From positions 1-64,000 of the forward strand of contig NZ_LZJF01000201.1 of the NCBI RefSeq assembly GCF_001666835.1: a stretch of 64,000 nt of DNA, read 5' to 3'. Below, piece after piece: positions 54,245 to 64,000 of this stretch. This DNA comes from Mycobacterium sp. E3251. Its GTDB lineage: Bacteria > Actinomycetota > Actinomycetes > Mycobacteriales > Mycobacteriaceae. The notes under the pieces were generated by a model. That model ran no database searches. It was not told the DNA's origin and saw only the letters and a program-made list of their open reading frames with translations. A program made the position numbers and the translations under genes. How positions within the stretch are numbered: position 1 is the stretch's first letter; each line of letters opens with the position of its first letter.

Positions 54245-56236
54245 GTGTCCGTGCCCGAGTTGCTGGCCGTCGCCGTGGCCGCGCTCGGCGGCAGTGAGCG
54301 TAGCGGCCAGCTCCAGATGGCCGACGCCGTCGCGCGGGCGTTCGCCACCGGCGAGCATCTCGTCGTGCAGGCCGGTACCGGCACCGGAAAGTCGCTGGCG
54401 TACCTGGTGCCCGCAATCGTCCGCGCCATCGACGACGACTCGCCCGTCGTCGTGTCCACGGCCACCATCGCGCTGCAGCGACAGCTCGTCGATCGGGACT
54501 TGCCCAGGCTGATCGATTCGATCGCCGACGCCCTTCCGCGCCGCCCGCAGTTCGCGCTGCTCAAGGGGCGCCGAAACTATCTGTGCCTGAACAAGATTCA
54601 CAATGGCGGCGCCGAGGCCGAGGAAGACCCCGGTGACCGGCCGCAGGAGGAGCTTTTCGATCCCATCGCGGCCACCGCCCTGGGGCGTGACGTCCAGCGG
54701 CTCACCACCTGGGCGTCGACGACCGAGTCTGGCGACCGCGACGACCTGAAACCCGGTGTGCCCGATCGATCCTGGTCCCAGGTCAGCGTTTCGGCACGGG
54801 AATGCCTGGGTGTGGCCCGTTGTCCGTTTGGCTCCGAATGCTTCTCCGAACGGGCGCGCGGCCGGGCCGGCGCCGCCGACATCGTGGTCACCAACCATGC
54901 GCTGCTCGCCATCGACGCCGTCGCCGAATCCGCGGTACTGCCCGAACACGCGCTGCTGGTTGTCGACGAGGCCCACGAGTTGGTCGACCGGGTGACGTCG
55001 GTGGCGACCGCGGAGCTGACGCCGGCCGCCCTCGGCGTCGCGGCGCGACGGATCGCCCGGTTGGTGAACCCCGAGCTGACGCAGCGGCTGGAGGCGGCGA
55101 CCGCCAACTTCGCCGCGGCGATCCACGACGGCACGCCGGGTCGCATCGACCGCCTCGACGAGGAGCTGGCGACGTACGTGACCGCCCTGCGCGACGCGGC
55201 CGGCGCGGCACGCTCGGCGATCGACACCACGAGCGACGCGAAGGCGGCCGCCGCGCGCGCCGAAGCGATAGCCGCCCTGAGCGAGATATCCGATACCGCC
55301 TCGCGGGTCCTGTCGTCGTTCGCCCCCGCCATTCCGGATCGCACCGAGGTGGTGTGGCTGGATCACGAGGACAACAGGGGGGCGTTGCGCCCGGTGTTGC
55401 GGGTGGCACCCCTGTCGGTCGCGGGCCTGCTGCGCGACCGGGTGTTCTCCCGTTCCACTACCGTGTTGACCTCGGCGACCCTGACAATCGGCGGGTCGTT
55501 CGACGCGATGGCCGCGGCGTGGGGGCTGACCGGCGCCGATGCCGAGGTGCCCTGGCGGGGCGTCGACGTCGGCTCACCGTTCGAGCACGCCAAGGCAGGA
55601 ATCCTCTACGTCGCCGCCCACCTGCCGCCTCCTGGCCGGGACGGCACCGGGTCGGCCGAGCAGCTCACCGAAATCGAAGAGCTCATCACCGCGGCCGGCG
55701 GGCGGACCCTGGGGTTGTTCTCATCGATGCGCGCCGCGCGGGCCGCCGCCGAGGCCATGCGCCAACGGTTATCGACGCCGGTGCTGTGTCAGGGTGACGA
55801 CAGCACCTCCGCGCTGGTGGAACAGTTCAGCGCCGACGAACGGACCTCGTTGTTCGGCACGCTGTCGCTGTGGCAGGGCGTCGACGTTCCGGGGCCGTCC
55901 CTGTCCCTGGTGCTCATCGATCGCATCCCGTTTCCGCGGCCGGACGACCCGCTGCTGGGCGCCCGCCAGCGAGCGGTGGCCGCGCGTGGCGGCAATGGCT
56001 TCATGGCGGTCGCCGCCAGCCACGCCGCGTTGCTGCTGGCGCAAGGCTCGGGTCGGCTGTTGCGCCGCATCACCGACCGCGGTGTGGTCGCGTTGCTGGA
56101 CTCGCGGATGGTCACCGCCGGCTACGGCGGTTACCTGAGTGCCTCGCTGCCGCCGTTCTGGCAGACCACCAATCCGGCGCAGGTCCGCGCCGCGCTCGAG
56201 CGGCTGCGCACCGCGTCGGAGGGCCTTCCCGCGTGA
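54245..56236 (+). CDS. dinG: DinG-type ATP-dependent DNA helicase
   Basis: A 663-residue XPD-like helicase. Walker A is AGTGTGKSLAYLVP; the four iron-sulfur Cys lie in NYLCLNKI and ECLGVARCPFGSECFSE; the DEAH box is VVDEAHELVDRV; and LWQGVDVPGPSLSLVLID with RLLRRITDRG form the C-terminal helicase motifs. It unwinds DNA with 5' tails, R-loops and G-quadruplexes. It is separated by only 2 bp from the convergent glgP stop, so no independent terminator fits. Confidence 0.95.
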   Translation: MSVPELLAVAVAALGGSERSGQLQMADAVARAFATGEHLVVQAGTGTGKSLAYLVPAIVRAIDDDSPVVVSTATIALQRQLVDRDLPRLIDSIADALPRRPQFALLKGRRNYLCLNKIHNGGAEAEEDPGDRPQEELFDPIAATALGRDVQRLTTWASTTESGDRDDLKPGVPDRSWSQVSVSARECLGVARCPFGSECFSERARGRAGAADIVVTNHALLAIDAVAESAVLPEHALLVVDEAHELVDRVTSVATAELTPAALGVAARRIARLVNPELTQRLEAATANFAAAIHDGTPGRIDRLDEELATYVTALRDAAGAARSAIDTTSDAKAAAARAEAIAALSEISDTASRVLSSFAPAIPDRTEVVWLDHEDNRGALRPVLRVAPLSVAGLLRDRVFSRSTTVLTSATLTIGGSFDAMAAAWGLTGADAEVPWRGVDVGSPFEHAKAGILYVAAHLPPPGRDGTGSAEQLTEIEELITAAGGRTLGLFSSMRAARAAAEAMRQRLSTPVLCQGDDSTSALVEQFSADERTSLFGTLSLWQGVDVPGPSLSLVLIDRIPFPRPDDPLLGARQRAVAARGGNGFMAVAASHAALLLAQGSGRLLRRITDRGVVALLDSRMVTAGYGGYLSASLPPFWQTTNPAQVRAALERLRTASEGLPA

Positions 56237-56238
56237 TG

Positions 56239-58878
56239 TCAGCGGGCCAGAGTGACCAGACCCAGCTCGGTGCTGGAGGAAAGCATCGGGTGGCGGGGCA
56301 GCACGCGAACGGTGTACCCGACCGCCCCGGCCAGCGGTAACGACAGCGTCGTCGAGAACACCTGATTGCCGCCCTCGGCGGTCCCGGTATACGACATCTC
56401 AACGGTGACCGGATCCAGCAGCGCGTCGCTGCCGTCGACCCTACCCACCACCGCTTGGACCGTGACTTCGTCCGGCGCGAGCCCGTCCAACGCCACGGTG
56501 GCGGTCAGGGTCAGCTTGGAGCCGAGCACCGGCGTATCCGGCAGCCCGGTGCTGTCCACATCGGTGATGATGATCTTGGGCCAGGCCTCCTCGGCGCGCC
56601 GACGGTAGTCGGCCACCTCGCGTGCCGCGCCGAACTCAGCGCCGTCCGCACCGTCCTCGGCGGGCCCGACGGTCCTGCGCAGCGACTGCGCGGCGTGCGT
56701 GTAGTACTGCTCGACGTAGTCGCGCACCATGCGCGAGGCCAGCACCTTCGGGCCGAGTGTCTGCAGTGTGTGCCGCACCATCTCGATCCAGCGTGGCGGC
56801 ACCCCGTGTTCGTCACGCTCGTAGAACTTGGGCGCCACGGCCTGCTCCAGCAGGTCGTAGAGCGCGCTGGCCTCCAGGTCGTCCCGGCGAGCCTCGTCGG
56901 CCACACCGTCGGCAGACGGTATCTCCCAACCGTTTTCGCCGTCGTACCACTCGTCCCACCAACCATCGCGGATGGACAGGTTCAGCCCACCGTTGAGCGC
57001 GCTCTTCATCCCGGAGGTGCCGCAGGCCTCCAGCGGCCGCAGGGGGTTGTTCAGCCAAACGTCGCAACCCCAGTACAAGTGCCGGGCCATGGACATGTCG
57101 TAGTCGGGCAAGAACGCGATGCGGTGGCGTACCGCCGGCCGGTCGGCGAAGCGCACCACCTGCTGGATCAACGCCTTCCCCCCGTCGTCGGCCGGGTGCG
57201 ACTTTCCGGCGACGATCAGCTGAATCGGCCTGTCCTCATCGAGCAGCAGGCGTTCGAGCCGCTCCGGGTCGCGCAGCATCAGCGTCAGCCGCTTGTACGT
57301 GGGCACCCGCCGGGCGAACCCAATGGTAAGCACGTTCGGATCGAATGCCGTTGCTATCCAGCCCAATTCTGCGTCCGATGCGCCGCGTTCCAGCCAGGAT
57401 TTCCGCAGCCGCTGCCGGACGTCCTCGACCAGCAGCGACCGCAATTGCGAGCGGATCCACCAAAGATGGCCCGCGTCAACCTGGTTCAGCCGAAGCCAGA
57501 CGCCGGGATCGCCGAACGAATCCGACCCGGCCAACTCACGCCCCAACTGCAACCATTGCGGCGCCGCCCAGGTGCGCGCGTGAACCCCGTTGGTGATCGA
57601 CCCGATCGGCACTTCGTCCGCGTCGAACCCGGACCACAGCTCGTTGAACATGGCCCGACTCACCTCACCGTGCAGCAACGAGACGCCGTTGGCCCGCTGC
57701 GCCAGCCGCAGACCCATGTGCGCCATGTTGAATTTGGTCGGGTCGTCCTCGGCGCCGAGCGCGAGAATCCGGGCCGTCGGTACGCCTGGCAACAGCGCGG
57801 GCGCGCCCTTGCCGCCGGCTTTCTTCTTGCCGGGATCGTCCTCGATCTGGCCGTCGAAGTAGAGCCGCACCATGTCGATCGGGAACCGGTCGATACCCGC
57901 GGGCACCGGAGTGTGAGTGGTGAACACGGTGCTGGATCGCACGACGGCGAGCGCGGTGTCGAAGTCCAAGCCGGCATCGGTCATCAACTCGCGGATGCGT
58001 TCGGCTCCGAGGAATCCCGCGTGCCCCTCATTCATGTGGAACACCTCGGGCGCGGGCAGGCCTTCGATGGCGGTGAACGCGCGGATCGCCCGCACGCCGC
58101 CGATGCCGGCCAGCAGCTCTTGGCGCATCCGGTGTTCCTGGTCACCGCCGTACAGCCGGTCGGTAATGCCGCGCAGCTCGTGCTCGTTCTCCGGGACGTC
58201 GGAATCGAGCAGGAGCAGCGGCACCCGGCCCACCTGAGCAACCCAGATCCGCGCGTGCAGCTGGGCGGAGTCGGGAAGCGTCAGCTCGACCAGGACGGGA
58301 TCGCCGGCGGCATCGGTGAGTAGCCGCAACGGCAGGCCCTGCGGGTCCAGCGACGGGTAAGTCTCGTTTTGCCAGCCGTCGGCGGTCAGCGACTGGCGGA
58401 AATAGCCGGACCGGTAGTACAGGCCCACGGCCACCAGGGGCACCCCCAGATCCGAGGCCGACTTGAGGTGGTCCCCGGCGAGGATGCCCAGGCCGCCCGA
58501 GTAATTGGGCAGCACCTCGGCGACGCCGAACTCCATCGAGAAGTAGGCGATGGCCGTCGGCATCGCCACGCCTTCGGCTTGCTGCTGCTGGTACCACAGC
58601 GGACGGCTCAGGTAGTCGTTGAGGTCGGCTGCCAACTGATCGAGTCGGCCCAGGAATGCTTCGTCGAGGGCCAGCTCGTCGAGTCGTGCCGGATTCACCG
58701 CGCCCAGCAACGCCACCGGATCAGAGCCGCAGCGCTCCCACAGGCCGACGTCGATGGTCGCGAACAAGTCCTGGGTCGGCTTGTCCCATGACCATCGCAA
58801 GTTGGTCGACAGCTGATCCAGCGCGGCCAGCCGTTCGGGGAGGTGAGCGCGGACGGTAAAGCGGCGGAGGGCTTTCAC
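56239..58878 (-). CDS. glgP: Glycogen (alpha-glucan) phosphorylase
   Basis: 879 residues, of the glycogen phosphorylase type that has an N-terminal DUF3417 domain. The pyridoxal-phosphate Lys is in [18 protein letters not shown]; the upstream [16 protein letters not shown] and [11 protein letters not shown] are conserved. It releases glucose 1-phosphate from alpha-1,4-glucans. It is divergent from glgE-glgB across the repeat region, so breakdown and synthesis genes share a control region. Confidence 0.96.
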   Translation of the reverse strand: MKALRRFTVRAHLPERLAALDQLSTNLRWSWDKPTQDLFATIDVGLWERCGSDPVALLGAVNPARLDELALDEAFLGRLDQLAADLNDYLSRPLWYQQQQAEGVAMPTAIAYFSMEFGVAEVLPNYSGGLGILAGDHLKSASDLGVPLVAVGLYYRSGYFRQSLTADGWQNETYPSLDPQGLPLRLLTDAAGDPVLVELTLPDSAQLHARIWVAQVGRVPLLLLDSDVPENEHELRGITDRLYGGDQEHRMRQELLAGIGGVRAIRAFTAIEGLPAPEVFHMNEGHAGFLGAERIRELMTDAGLDFDTALAVVRSSTVFTTHTPVPAGIDRFPIDMVRLYFDGQIEDDPGKKKAGGKGAPALLPGVPTARILALGAEDDPTKFNMAHMGLRLAQRANGVSLLHGEVSRAMFNELWSGFDADEVPIGSITNGVHARTWAAPQWLQLGRELAGSDSFGDPGVWLRLNQVDAGHLWWIRSQLRSLLVEDVRQRLRKSWLERGASDAELGWIATAFDPNVLTIGFARRVPTYKRLTLMLRDPERLERLLLDEDRPIQLIVAGKSHPADDGGKALIQQVVRFADRPAVRHRIAFLPDYDMSMARHLYWGCDVWLNNPLRPLEACGTSGMKSALNGGLNLSIRDGWWDEWYDGENGWEIPSADGVADEARRDDLEASALYDLLEQAVAPKFYERDEHGVPPRWIEMVRHTLQTLGPKVLASRMVRDYVEQYYTHAAQSLRRTVGPAEDGADGAEFGAAREVADYRRRAEEAWPKIIITDVDSTGLPDTPVLGSKLTLTATVALDGLAPDEVTVQAVVGRVDGSDALLDPVTVEMSYTGTAEGGNQVFSTTLSLPLAGAVGYTVRVLPRHPMLSSSTELGLVTLAR

Positions 58879-59270
58879 GCGTCCTTACCTTACTGAGGAT
58901 TTCGCCCCATGCACGGCGTCGGTGGAGACCGCTTTTCCCGCCGAGGGTGTGACCGGACACTAGGCTGGGTATCGGTTAGTTATTGGGGCCGCAACGGTGC
59001 TTCCCCGCAGAGGAAGTTCCCCACGACAGGAAGTTTCGCCAGACGAGAGGCATTCCGCGACGGAGCGCACCGCGGTCTGGCCGCAGACAATCGGAGCCAG
59101 TCGGCGAGGTCCGAAGCGGACCGAGGAGGAGCCGGCGAGTCGGAACCAGTCGGCGACGATGCGGTCCGCGAACGCGGACCGAGGAGGAGCCGGCAAATCG
59201 GAACCAGTCGGCGACGATGCGGTCCGCGAAAGCGGACCGAGGAGGAGCCGGCAAATCGGAACGGAGTGTT
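58879..59270. other. 392-bp region between glgP and glgE
   Basis: The right half is occupied by a three-copy tandem repeat (59093-59257). The left part, about 210 bp, should hold the divergent promoters of glgP and glgE; I see no convincing -10/-35 pair. A frame stays open through the repeat into glgE, so a longer GlgE cannot be excluded, but its translation is Arg/Gly/Glu-rich repeat sequence unlike GlgE. Confidence 0.6.
59093..59257 (+). repeat. MIRU-like 58-bp tandem repeat, three copies
   Basis: Copies lie at 59093-59141 (49 bp, 9 bp missing), 59142-59199 and 59200-59257 (58 bp each, one base different between them). Each complete copy holds GGCGACGATGC, a hairpin GGTCCGC-N4-GCGGACC, and GAGGAGGAGCCGGC. 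The GACGATGC...GAGGAGGAG layout resembles the mycobacterial interspersed repetitive unit of M. tuberculosis as I remember it. The last copy ends 13 bp before the GTG start of glgE and each copy carries ribosome-binding-site-like GAGGAGG. Confidence 0.85.
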
Positions 59271-61385
59271 GTGCCTGGTCGTGTCGAGATCGATAACGTA
59301 CAACCCGTCGTCTCCTGCGGCGCGTATCCCGCCAAGGCCGTGGTCGGCGAGACCGTCCCGGTCAGCGCGGCGGTATGGCGTGAGGGCCACGAGGCTGTCG
59401 CCGCGACCCTGGTCGTGCGGTACCTCGGACCGCGTTATCCGCAGGTCAGCGAAACCCGCCGAATCAAAGCGGTCCAGGCCCCGGTAAAGATCGCGACGGA
59501 AGTTGACGGTGCGGGAGATCAGCAACGGATCAAGCCGCTGCTGCTGCCGATGACGTTGGGCCTCGAGCCGTACGTCTTCCACGGGCAATTCACGCCCGAC
59601 CGGGTGGGCCTGTGGACATTCAGAGTCGATGGCTGGGGGGACCCGATCCACTCCTGGCGGCATGGCCTGGTAGCCAAGCTCGAGGCCGGCCAGGGCGAGA
59701 CGGAACTGTCCAATGACCTCTTGGTCGGGGCAGCGCTGCTCGAGCGCGCCGCCACGGGCGTGCCGCGCGCCAGGCGCGAACCACTGATGGCGGCCGCCAC
59801 GGCGTTGCGGAGCCCCGGGGATCCGATCACCCGCACCGCCTTGGCCCTGGGGCCGGAAATCGACGAGATCCTGGCCGAGTATCCGTTGCGCGATCTGGTC
59901 ACCCGGGGCGAGCAGTACGGGGTCTGGGTGGACCGGCCGCTCGCCCGCTTCGGCTCCTGGTACGAGATGTTCCCCCGCTCGACCGGGGGGTGGGACGCCG
60001 AGGGCAAGCCCGTCCACGGCACGTTCGCGACGGCGGCCGCCGAGCTTCCGCGCATCGCCGCAATGGGGTTCGACGTGGTGTACCTACCGCCGATCCACCC
60101 GATCGGCAAGGTGCACCGCAAGGGCCGCAACAACTCTCCCACCGCCGCTCCCGGCGATGTTGGTTCTCCGTGGGCAATCGGCAGCGACGAGGGTGGCCAC
60201 GACGCCGTCCACCCGGACCTGGGCACCATCGAAGACTTCGACGCCTTCGTCGCCGCGGCGCGCGAGTTGGGCATGGAGGTCTCGCTGGACCTGGCGTTGC
60301 AGTGCGCCCCGGACCACCCGTGGGCCCGCGATCACCGTGAATGGTTCACCGAGCTGCCCGACGGCACCATCGCCTATGCGGAGAACCCGCCGAAGAAATA
60401 TCAAGACATCTATCCGCTCAACTTCGACAACGACCCGGCGGGCCTCTACGACGAGGTGCTGCGCGTCGTCCGGCACTGGATGGACCACGGCGTCAAGTTC
60501 TTTCGGGTTGACAACCCGCACACCAAGCCGCCGAACTTCTGGGCATGGCTGATCGCCCAGGCGAAGAGCATCGACCCCGATGTGCTGTTCCTCTCGGAGG
60601 CCTTCACGCCGCCGGCCCGCCAGTACGGATTGGCGAAGCTCGGGTTCACGCAGTCCTACAGCTACTTCACCTGGCGCACGGCCAAGCAGGAACTCACCGA
60701 GTTCGGCGACGCCATCGCCGCCGCCGCGGACTTTCGGCGCCCCAACCTGTTCGTGAACACCCCCGACATCCTGCACGCCATCCTGCAGCACAACGGCCCC
60801 GGCATGTTCGCGATCCGGGCGGTGCTGGCGGCGACCATGGGTCCGGCCTGGGGCGTGTATTCGGGGTACGAGCTCTTCGAGCACCGCGCGGTGCGGGAAG
60901 GCAGCGAGGAGTATCTGAACTCCGAGAAATACGAACTGCGGCCTCGTGATTTCGCGGGCGCGCTGGCCGAAGGGCGGTCGCTCGAGCCGTTCATCACCCG
61001 GCTCAACTCCATTCGCCGGTTACACCCCGCGCTGCAGCAGTTGCGTACCATCCATTTCCACGCCATCGACAACGATGCGCTACTGGCCTACAGCAAATTC
61101 GACCCGGCGACCGGCGACTGTGTGCTGATGGTCGTCACGCTCAACGCGTTCGGGCCCGAGGAAGCCACGCTGTTTTTGGATATGGCGGCTTTGGGTATGG
61201 AGCCCTATGAGCGTTTCTGGGTGCGCGACGAAATCACCGGCCAGGAATTCCAATGGGGGCAAGCAAACTACGTTCGCATCGACCCTGCGCGAGCGGTCGC
61301 GCATGTCATCAACATGCCACTCATCCCGCAGGAGTCCCGAATGACGCTGCTCCGCAGGCCACCAAAAGGACCGGAGGGATTGTGA
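59271..61385 (+). CDS. glgE: Maltosyltransferase GlgE (alpha-1,4-glucan:maltose-1-phosphate maltosyltransferase)
   Basis: 704 residues in the form starting at the GTG, which aligns with the beginning of the known protein ([17 protein letters not shown]). The GH13 catalytic Asp is in [15 protein letters not shown] (residue ~414), the acid/base Glu in FLSEAFTPP (~443), and [19 protein letters not shown] is an early conserved block. It extends alpha-glucans using maltose 1-phosphate and is essential in M. tuberculosis. glgB follows after 1 bp. Confidence 0.95.
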   Translation: MPGRVEIDNVQPVVSCGAYPAKAVVGETVPVSAAVWREGHEAVAATLVVRYLGPRYPQVSETRRIKAVQAPVKIATEVDGAGDQQRIKPLLLPMTLGLEPYVFHGQFTPDRVGLWTFRVDGWGDPIHSWRHGLVAKLEAGQGETELSNDLLVGAALLERAATGVPRARREPLMAAATALRSPGDPITRTALALGPEIDEILAEYPLRDLVTRGEQYGVWVDRPLARFGSWYEMFPRSTGGWDAEGKPVHGTFATAAAELPRIAAMGFDVVYLPPIHPIGKVHRKGRNNSPTAAPGDVGSPWAIGSDEGGHDAVHPDLGTIEDFDAFVAAARELGMEVSLDLALQCAPDHPWARDHREWFTELPDGTIAYAENPPKKYQDIYPLNFDNDPAGLYDEVLRVVRHWMDHGVKFFRVDNPHTKPPNFWAWLIAQAKSIDPDVLFLSEAFTPPARQYGLAKLGFTQSYSYFTWRTAKQELTEFGDAIAAAADFRRPNLFVNTPDILHAILQHNGPGMFAIRAVLAATMGPAWGVYSGYELFEHRAVREGSEEYLNSEKYELRPRDFAGALAEGRSLEPFITRLNSIRRLHPALQQLRTIHFHAIDNDALLAYSKFDPATGDCVLMVVTLNAFGPEEATLFLDMAALGMEPYERFWVRDEITGQEFQWGQANYVRIDPARAVAHVINMPLIPQESRMTLLRRPPKGPEGL

Positions 61386-61386
61386 C

Positions 61387-63582
61387 ATGAGCCAAGCAGA
61401 CCAACTCGCCAGGACGCACCTGGCGCCCGACCCCGCCGACTTGTCGCGCCTGCTGGCCGGCACGCATCACAACCCGCACGGGATCCTGGGCGCCCACGAG
61501 TACACCGACCACACCGTCATCCGGGCGTTCCGCCCGCATGCGGTCGAGGTCGTGGCGCTCGTCGGAGACGACCGTTTCCCGTTGGAGCACATCGAGTCCG
61601 GCCTGTTCGCCGTGGCGCTGCCCTTCACCAACCTGATCGACTACCGGCTGCAGGTGAAATACGAGGGTTCCGAGCCATACACCGTCGCCGACGCGTACCG
61701 ATTTCTGCCCACCCTGGGCGAGGTGGACCTCTTCCTGTTCGGCGAGGGCCGTCACGAGCGACTCTGGGAAGTCCTTGGCGCGCACCCTCGTTCGTTCACC
61801 ACGGCCGACGGCGTCGTCAACGGCGTGTCGTTCGCGGTGTGGGCGCCCAACGCCAAGGGCGTCAGCCTGATCGGCGAGTTCAACGGCTGGACAGGCAACG
61901 ATGCACCCATGCGGTCGCTGGGCTCCTCGGGCGTGTGGGAGCTGTTCTGGCCCGACTTCCCCGCCAACGGCCTGTACAAGTTTCGCGTGCATGGCGCCGA
62001 CGGCGTCGTGACCGACCGCGCCGATCCCATGGCGTTCGCCACCGAAGTGCCGCCGCACACCGCGTCTCGCGTGACGCGCAGCGAATACACATGGCAGGAC
62101 GCCGAGTGGATGGAACGGCGCGCTCAGCTCAACCCGGTGTTCGAGCCGATGAGCACCTATGAGGTCCACCTCGGCTCGTGGCGGCCCGGACTCGGTTACC
62201 GGCAACTGGCCGAGGAGCTGACCAATTATGTGGTCGAGCATGGGTTCACCCACGTCGAGTTGCTCCCGGTCGCCGAGCACCCGTTCGCCGGGTCATGGGG
62301 TTACCAGGTGACGTCGTACTACGCGCCGACATCGCGGTTCGGCACACCCGACGAATTCCGGGCGTTGGTCGACGCGCTGCACAACGCCGGCATCGGCGTC
62401 ATCGTTGATTGGGTGCCGGCGCATTTCCCGAAAGATGCATGGGCGTTGGGACGGTTTGACGGCACCCCGCTTTATGAACATGCCGATCCTAAGCGTGGCG
62501 AGCAACTAGACTGGGGCACTTACGTTTTCGATTTCGGGCGCGCCGAGGTGCGTAACTTCCTGGTGGCCAACGCGCTGTATTGGCTCGAGGAGTACCACGT
62601 CGACGGGTTACGGGTCGACGCCGTTGCCTCCATGCTGTATTTGGACTACTCGCGCCCCGAGGGCGGCTGGACGCCGAACATCTACGGTGGGCGGGAAAAC
62701 CTGGAGGCCGTGCAATTCCTGCAGGAGATGAACGCCACGGTGCACAAGTCGGCCCCCGGCATCGTCACCATCGCCGAGGAGTCGACGTCGTGGCCCGGTG
62801 TCACGCGCCCGACCAACCTTGGCGGCCTTGGCTTCTCGATGAAGTGGAATATGGGCTGGATGCACGACACGCTCGACTACATCAGCCGCGACCCGATTTA
62901 CCGCAACTACCACCACCACGAGATGACGTTCTCGATGCTCTACGCATTCAGCGAGAACTACGTGCTGCCGATCAGCCACGACGAGGTCGTGCACGGCAAA
63001 GGCACGCTGTGGGGCCGCATGCCGGGCAACAACCACGTCAAGGCGGCCGGGCTGCGCAGCCTGCTCGCCTACCAGTGGGCGCACCCCGGCAAGCAATTGC
63101 TGTTCATGGGCCAGGAATTCGGCCAGCGCGCCGAGTGGTCGGAGGAACGCGGCCTGGATTGGTGGCAGCTCGACGAACAAGGCTTCTCGAACGGCGTGCT
63201 GCGTCTGGTGCGCGACATCAACGACATCTACCGCAACCACCCCGCGCTGTGGAGCCAGGACACCGTCCCCGACGGCTACTCCTGGATCGACGCCAACGAC
63301 TCGGCCAACAACGTGTTGAGCTTCCTGCGGTACGGCAGCGACGGCTCCGTGATGGCCTGCGTCTTCAATTTCGCCGGCAACGAGCACAGCGGATACCGGC
63401 TCGGCCTGCCGTCCGCCGGCCGTTGGCGCGAGGTGCTCAACACCGACGCCACCGACTACAACGGGACCGGCATCGGCAACATGGGTGGTGTCGATGCCAC
63501 CGAGGACCCGTGGCACGGGCGACCCGCATCGGCGGTGCTGGTGCTTCCGCCCAATTCGGCCTTGTGGCTCGAGCCCGAGTAG
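61387..63582 (+). CDS. glgB: 1,4-alpha-glucan branching enzyme
   Basis: 731 residues, with the family's N-terminal carbohydrate-binding modules, [20 protein letters not shown], and the GH13 domain. The nucleophile Asp is in [15 protein letters not shown], the acid/base Glu in [13 protein letters not shown] and the transition-state Asp region is [15 protein letters not shown]. It makes alpha-1,6 branches and works with GlgE. It starts 1 bp after glgE. Confidence 0.96.
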   Translation: MSQADQLARTHLAPDPADLSRLLAGTHHNPHGILGAHEYTDHTVIRAFRPHAVEVVALVGDDRFPLEHIESGLFAVALPFTNLIDYRLQVKYEGSEPYTVADAYRFLPTLGEVDLFLFGEGRHERLWEVLGAHPRSFTTADGVVNGVSFAVWAPNAKGVSLIGEFNGWTGNDAPMRSLGSSGVWELFWPDFPANGLYKFRVHGADGVVTDRADPMAFATEVPPHTASRVTRSEYTWQDAEWMERRAQLNPVFEPMSTYEVHLGSWRPGLGYRQLAEELTNYVVEHGFTHVELLPVAEHPFAGSWGYQVTSYYAPTSRFGTPDEFRALVDALHNAGIGVIVDWVPAHFPKDAWALGRFDGTPLYEHADPKRGEQLDWGTYVFDFGRAEVRNFLVANALYWLEEYHVDGLRVDAVASMLYLDYSRPEGGWTPNIYGGRENLEAVQFLQEMNATVHKSAPGIVTIAEESTSWPGVTRPTNLGGLGFSMKWNMGWMHDTLDYISRDPIYRNYHHHEMTFSMLYAFSENYVLPISHDEVVHGKGTLWGRMPGNNHVKAAGLRSLLAYQWAHPGKQLLFMGQEFGQRAEWSEERGLDWWQLDEQGFSNGVLRLVRDINDIYRNHPALWSQDTVPDGYSWIDANDSANNVLSFLRYGSDGSVMACVFNFAGNEHSGYRLGLPSAGRWREVLNTDATDYNGTGIGNMGGVDATEDPWHGRPASAVLVLPPNSALWLEPE

Positions 63583-63586
63583 GCCG

Positions 63587-64000
63587 TCAGTAGAGCGCGT
63601 TGGCGAGGTTGCGCCGTCCGGCGACGACCTCGGGGTCGGCAGGATCGAAAAGCTCGAAAAGCTCGATCAATCGGGTGCGCACCTTGGTCCGGTCGTCCCC
63701 AGATGTGCTGCGCACCAAAGCGATCAGGCGATCGAAGGCCGCGCTCACATCCTGATTGAGGATTTGCACGTCGGCGGCGGCGAAGGCCGCATCGATGTCG
63801 CTCGGTGCCGCGTCGGCGGCCGCGAGGGCATCCGGCGAGTGGGTGGTGGCGCGCTTGAGGAAGTCGATCTGCCGGATCGCGCCCTTGGCTTCGACGCTGC
63901 CCGGATTGGCATCCAAGATCGCTTGATACGAGGCTCTCGCCACCTCGAAATCACCCGCCTCGAGCTGTTCACGGGCGGCGGCCAGCTCGGGGTCGACCTC
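63587..64000 (-). CDS. Thioredoxin-like/TPR (CnoX/YbbN-type) protein, C-terminal part, cut by the window edge
   Basis: Only the C-terminal 137 residues are in the window. They form helical tetratricopeptide-like repeats (ELAAAREQLEAGDFEVARAS, then FELFDPADPEVVAGRRNLANALY), the usual tail of thioredoxin-domain chaperones related to Rv1324. The N-terminal thioredoxin domain would lie to the right. It is convergent with glgB, 4 bp away; no PE_PGRS gene lies between them, unlike in M. tuberculosis. Confidence 0.8.
   Translation of the reverse strand, partial: EVDPELAAAREQLEAGDFEVARASYQAILDANPGSVEAKGAIRQIDFLKRATTHSPDALAAADAAPSDIDAAFAAADVQILNQDVSAAFDRLIALVRSTSGDDRTKVRTRLIELFELFDPADPEVVAGRRNLANALY

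Noticed and set aside
56455-58323. 622-residue plus-strand open frame
   Set aside because: It is antisense to glgP, which has full motif support; the translation has no recognisable fold.
59093-59257. CRISPR array
   Set aside because: The copies are directly adjacent without unique spacers and number only three, so this is a tandem repeat.

Overview
The window looks like chromosomal DNA from a high-GC actinobacterium, almost certainly a Mycobacterium. From about 39.4 kb to the end it carries the block known in M. tuberculosis as Rv1324-Rv1349, in reverse order: irtB-irtA, lprD, rdgB, rph, an Rv1339-type phosphodiesterase, murI, a rhomboid protease, an S58 peptidase, aosR, clpS, pncB1, dinG, glgP, glgE, glgB and a partial thioredoxin-like gene. 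Assignments rest on recognised motifs, gene order and memory of the families; no database search was run.

Layout. (1) 1-4.9 kb: a GlxA/AraC-type regulator, two alpha/beta hydrolases with an Asp nucleophile (one very like fluoroacetate dehalogenase) and a beta-hydroxyacid dehydrogenase. (2) 5.0-26.7 kb: a large accessory catabolic region with a cytochrome P450, a CoA-transferase, a probable two-subunit acyl-CoA dehydrogenase, two amidohydrolases, five crotonase-fold proteins, four acyl-CoA synthetases, a DHDPS-fold lyase, an SDR, a thioesterase and a TetR regulator. Four copies of one 19-bp operator (TACTGTAW-N3-...GTA) sit in the promoter regions of the operons and next to the TetR gene. I read this as one TetR-controlled regulon for breakdown of an unidentified, probably cyclic or branched, carboxylic acid. 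(3) 26.7-34.9 kb: a second beta-oxidation cluster (SDR, thiolase, CoA-transferase, acyl-CoA dehydrogenase and a GntR/FCD regulator in one operon) facing a divergent acyl-CoA dehydrogenase and a mycofactocin-type SDR, with a separate palindrome in the shared promoter. (4) 34.9-39.4 kb: a cyclase/ATPase/LuxR multidomain regulator and an APH-fold phosphotransferase. (5) 39.4-64 kb: the conserved core block.

The core block differs from M. tuberculosis in several ways. The mec-cysO-cysM cysteine genes are missing between the rhomboid gene and the S58 peptidase, although their regulator aosR is present. The mbtK-N genes are missing beside irtA. No PE_PGRS gene follows glgB. A diiron ferritin-like gene with its own palindrome sits between rdgB and rph. 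A 58-bp MIRU-like tandem repeat precedes glgE.

No insertion sequences, integrases, CRISPR arrays or rRNA genes were seen. One tRNA-Leu(UAG) is present.
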